Assembly: GCA_947459055.1 (NCBI GenBank)
Contig: CANHCG010000061.1
Span: forward strand, 1 to 8,203
DNA: 8,203 nucleotides
From: Cytophagaceae bacterium
GTDB taxonomy: Bacteria; Bacteroidota; Bacteroidia; Cytophagales; Spirosomataceae
Direction of reading: 5' to 3'
Shown here: positions 7,584 through 8,203 of the stretch, piece by piece
How the letters are laid out: the number at the start of each line of letters is the position of its first letter
How positions within the stretch are numbered: the stretch's first letter is position 1
Program-made: the position numbers and the translations under genes
Notes under the pieces: model-generated
What the model was told of the DNA's origin: nothing
The model's database searches: none
What the model saw: the letters and a program-made list of their open reading frames with translations, nothing else

Positions 7584-7591
7584 CAAAGATA
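7584..7591 (-). promoter_or_regulatory. Candidate -7 element of the era-der promoter
   Basis: On the minus strand TATCTTTG (7591 down to 7584) matches TAnnTTTG perfectly. The position 20 bp upstream (7614-7612) reads AGG, so no -33 TTG is visible. Initiation 5-8 bp downstream would be at about 7576-7579, leaving only 2-5 nt before the era ATG. It is separated by 1 bp from the -33 TTG of the divergent tRNA promoter. Confidence 0.5.
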
Positions 7592-7592
7592 C

Positions 7593-7623
7593 TTGTTTTT
7601 CCCGAAAAAACCCTGCATATTTG
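7593..7623 (+). promoter_or_regulatory. Promoter of the initiator tRNA gene
   Basis: TTG (7593-7595), 20 bp spacing, then CATATTTG (7616-7623), which differs from TAnnTTTG only in the first base. Initiation would be near 7629-7631, giving a precursor with an 8-10 nt 5' leader for RNase P. Position and spacing suit the downstream tRNA well. Confidence 0.6.
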
Positions 7624-7638
7624 CACTCCCAATTAGAT

Positions 7639-7711
<73 letters not shown>

Positions 7712-7715
7712 CAAA

Positions 7716-7750
7716 GAGGACAAATCATACGGTTTGTCCTCATTTTTTTT
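7716..7750 (+). terminator. Intrinsic terminator of the tRNA-fMet transcript
   Basis: GAGGACAAA (7716-7724) pairs perfectly with TTTGTCCTC (7733-7741); a further T-G pair closes the loop to 6 nt. Eight Ts (7743-7750) follow after one A. It begins 5 bp after the tRNA and separates it from the LytTR gene. Confidence 0.92.
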
Positions 7751-7793
7751 ATAGATCGACCACTTAATAAATTTCTAGCCGTTAAATAATTCA

Positions 7794-7827
7794 TTTAGCG
7801 ATTACATAGCGCTTTTATTTAGGTTTG
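7794..7827 (+). promoter_or_regulatory. Candidate promoter of the LytTR gene
   Basis: TAGGTTTG (7820-7827) is a perfect match to TAnnTTTG. About 21 bp upstream, TTTAG (7794-7798) is a poor stand-in for the -33 TTG. Initiation would be around 7832-7835, leaving about 20 nt before the ATG. No Shine-Dalgarno sequence is present, as is usual in Bacteroidota. Confidence 0.5.
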
Positions 7828-7848
7828 TTTCAAATTACCCTGAAACAA
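7825..7848. repeat. Perfect 8-bp inverted repeat at the LytTR gene start (operator candidate)
   Basis: TTGTTTCA (7825-7832) and TGAAACAA (7841-7848) are perfect reverse complements separated by 8 bp, so the half-sites are 16 bp apart centre to centre. The left arm overlaps the last 3 bp of the -7 element and the right arm ends 4 bp before the ATG. The position suits a repressor or autoregulatory site. LytTR proteins usually bind direct repeats, so the binder could be another dimeric regulator. Confidence 0.5.
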
Positions 7849-7852
7849 TCCA

Positions 7853-8167
7853 ATGAAATCAGAAATTAAATTACCAGGTTTAGAACATTGTCCCATTCAG
7901 GACATCGTCTACATCGAAGGAAGAGGAAACTACAGCATTGTGTTTTTAGCTAACAAAAAACAAATCATCATCGCCAAAACCCTCAAGAAATTTGAAGCAC
8001 AATTTCGACTGCATTCCTTCATCCGAATTCATAAATCCTATTTGATCAACAAAGACAACATTCCTGCCTTCAATGCCCAGCAATGTGTGGAAGTACCCAC
8101 CACCCTTGGAAATTCCTTGCCTATATCCCGTCGTAAATTAGAAATGGTTCGACAAAACCTCGGATAA
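7853..8167 (+). CDS. Stand-alone LytTR-domain DNA-binding protein
   Basis: The 104-residue protein consists almost entirely of a LytTR DNA-binding domain, the beta-type domain of the AlgR/AgrA/LytR family. Signatures are DIVYIEGRGNY (17-27), the long FIRIHKSYLIN (56-66) and the closing LPISRRK (89-95). It has no receiver domain, transmembrane segment or signal peptide. It is therefore not a classical response regulator: any signal must come by protein contact, expression level or a partner elsewhere. Such minimal LytTR proteins occur in Bacteroidota. The ATG at 7853 is the natural start because the domain begins within about 15 residues. It is separated from the tRNA by a terminator, has its own promoter candidate, and an inverted repeat sits over the predicted transcription start. 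Target genes cannot be named from the sequence. Confidence 0.9.
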   Translation: MKSEIKLPGLEHCPIQDIVYIEGRGNYSIVFLANKKQIIIAKTLKKFEAQFRLHSFIRIHKSYLINKDNIPAFNAQQCVEVPTTLGNSLPISRRKLEMVRQNLG

Positions 8168-8203
8168 AAAGAATTCATCTTTCACCTACATAAAAAAAGG
8201 GTC

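Noticed and set aside
7572..7586. TTG at 7586 as the era start (four extra residues)
   Set aside because: ATG at 7574 gives the usual N terminus, and the TTG sits within the predicted -7 box.
7778..7832. LytTR-type direct-repeat binding sites (GTT-containing boxes such as CCGTTAAAT and TAGGTTTGT)
   Set aside because: Single boxes partly resemble published LytTR consensus sites, but no pair with consistent sequence and spacing could be made.
8168..8182. AAAGA...TCTTT after the LytTR gene as a terminator
   Set aside because: It is only 5 bp of weak stem and is not followed by Ts.

Overview
The window looks like ordinary chromosomal DNA of a Bacteroidota bacterium. Three signs support this: a large secreted protein with a type IX secretion (T9SS) C-terminal sorting domain, promoter-like sites matching the Bacteroidota pattern TTG-N~20-TAnnTTTG in front of several genes, and A-rich leaders without Shine-Dalgarno sequences. 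The moderately AT-rich, compact layout would fit a Cytophagales-type organism, but that is a guess.

Layout: (a) 2-67, the probable tail of an unidentified plus-strand gene, abutting (b) glnS (68-1738, minus), glutaminyl-tRNA synthetase. (c) 1739-1958 is a divergent intergenic region with promoter candidates for both sides. (d) 1959-4256 (plus) encodes a 765-residue exported multi-domain protein with Ig-like modules and a T9SS tail. It ends at a strong intrinsic terminator (4275-4303). (e) 4318-5358 (plus) encodes an exported Asp-box/YCF48-like beta-propeller. Its 3' end overlaps (f) der (5338-6660, minus) by 21 bp. (g) era (6672-7574, minus) lies 11 bp upstream of der, and the two look like an era-der operon. 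(h) 7639-7711 (plus) is an initiator tRNA-Met, divergent from era, with its own promoter and terminator. (i) 7853-8167 (plus) is a stand-alone LytTR DNA-binding protein, with a perfect 8-bp inverted repeat over its predicted transcription start. The window ends 36 bp after it.

Most of the window serves translation: tRNA charging (GlnRS), initiation (tRNA-fMet) and ribosome assembly (Era for 30S, Der for 50S). era-der and the initiator tRNA are divergent and appear to share one promoter region. The 1959-5358 pair is the accessory, cell-surface part. Its ligand or function cannot be read from sequence.

I see no mobile element, CRISPR array or clear novel multi-gene system. The observations worth checking are regulatory: overlapping divergent promoters, an operator-like repeat, a gene start squeezed against a terminator, and an inverted repeat across overlapping convergent stops.
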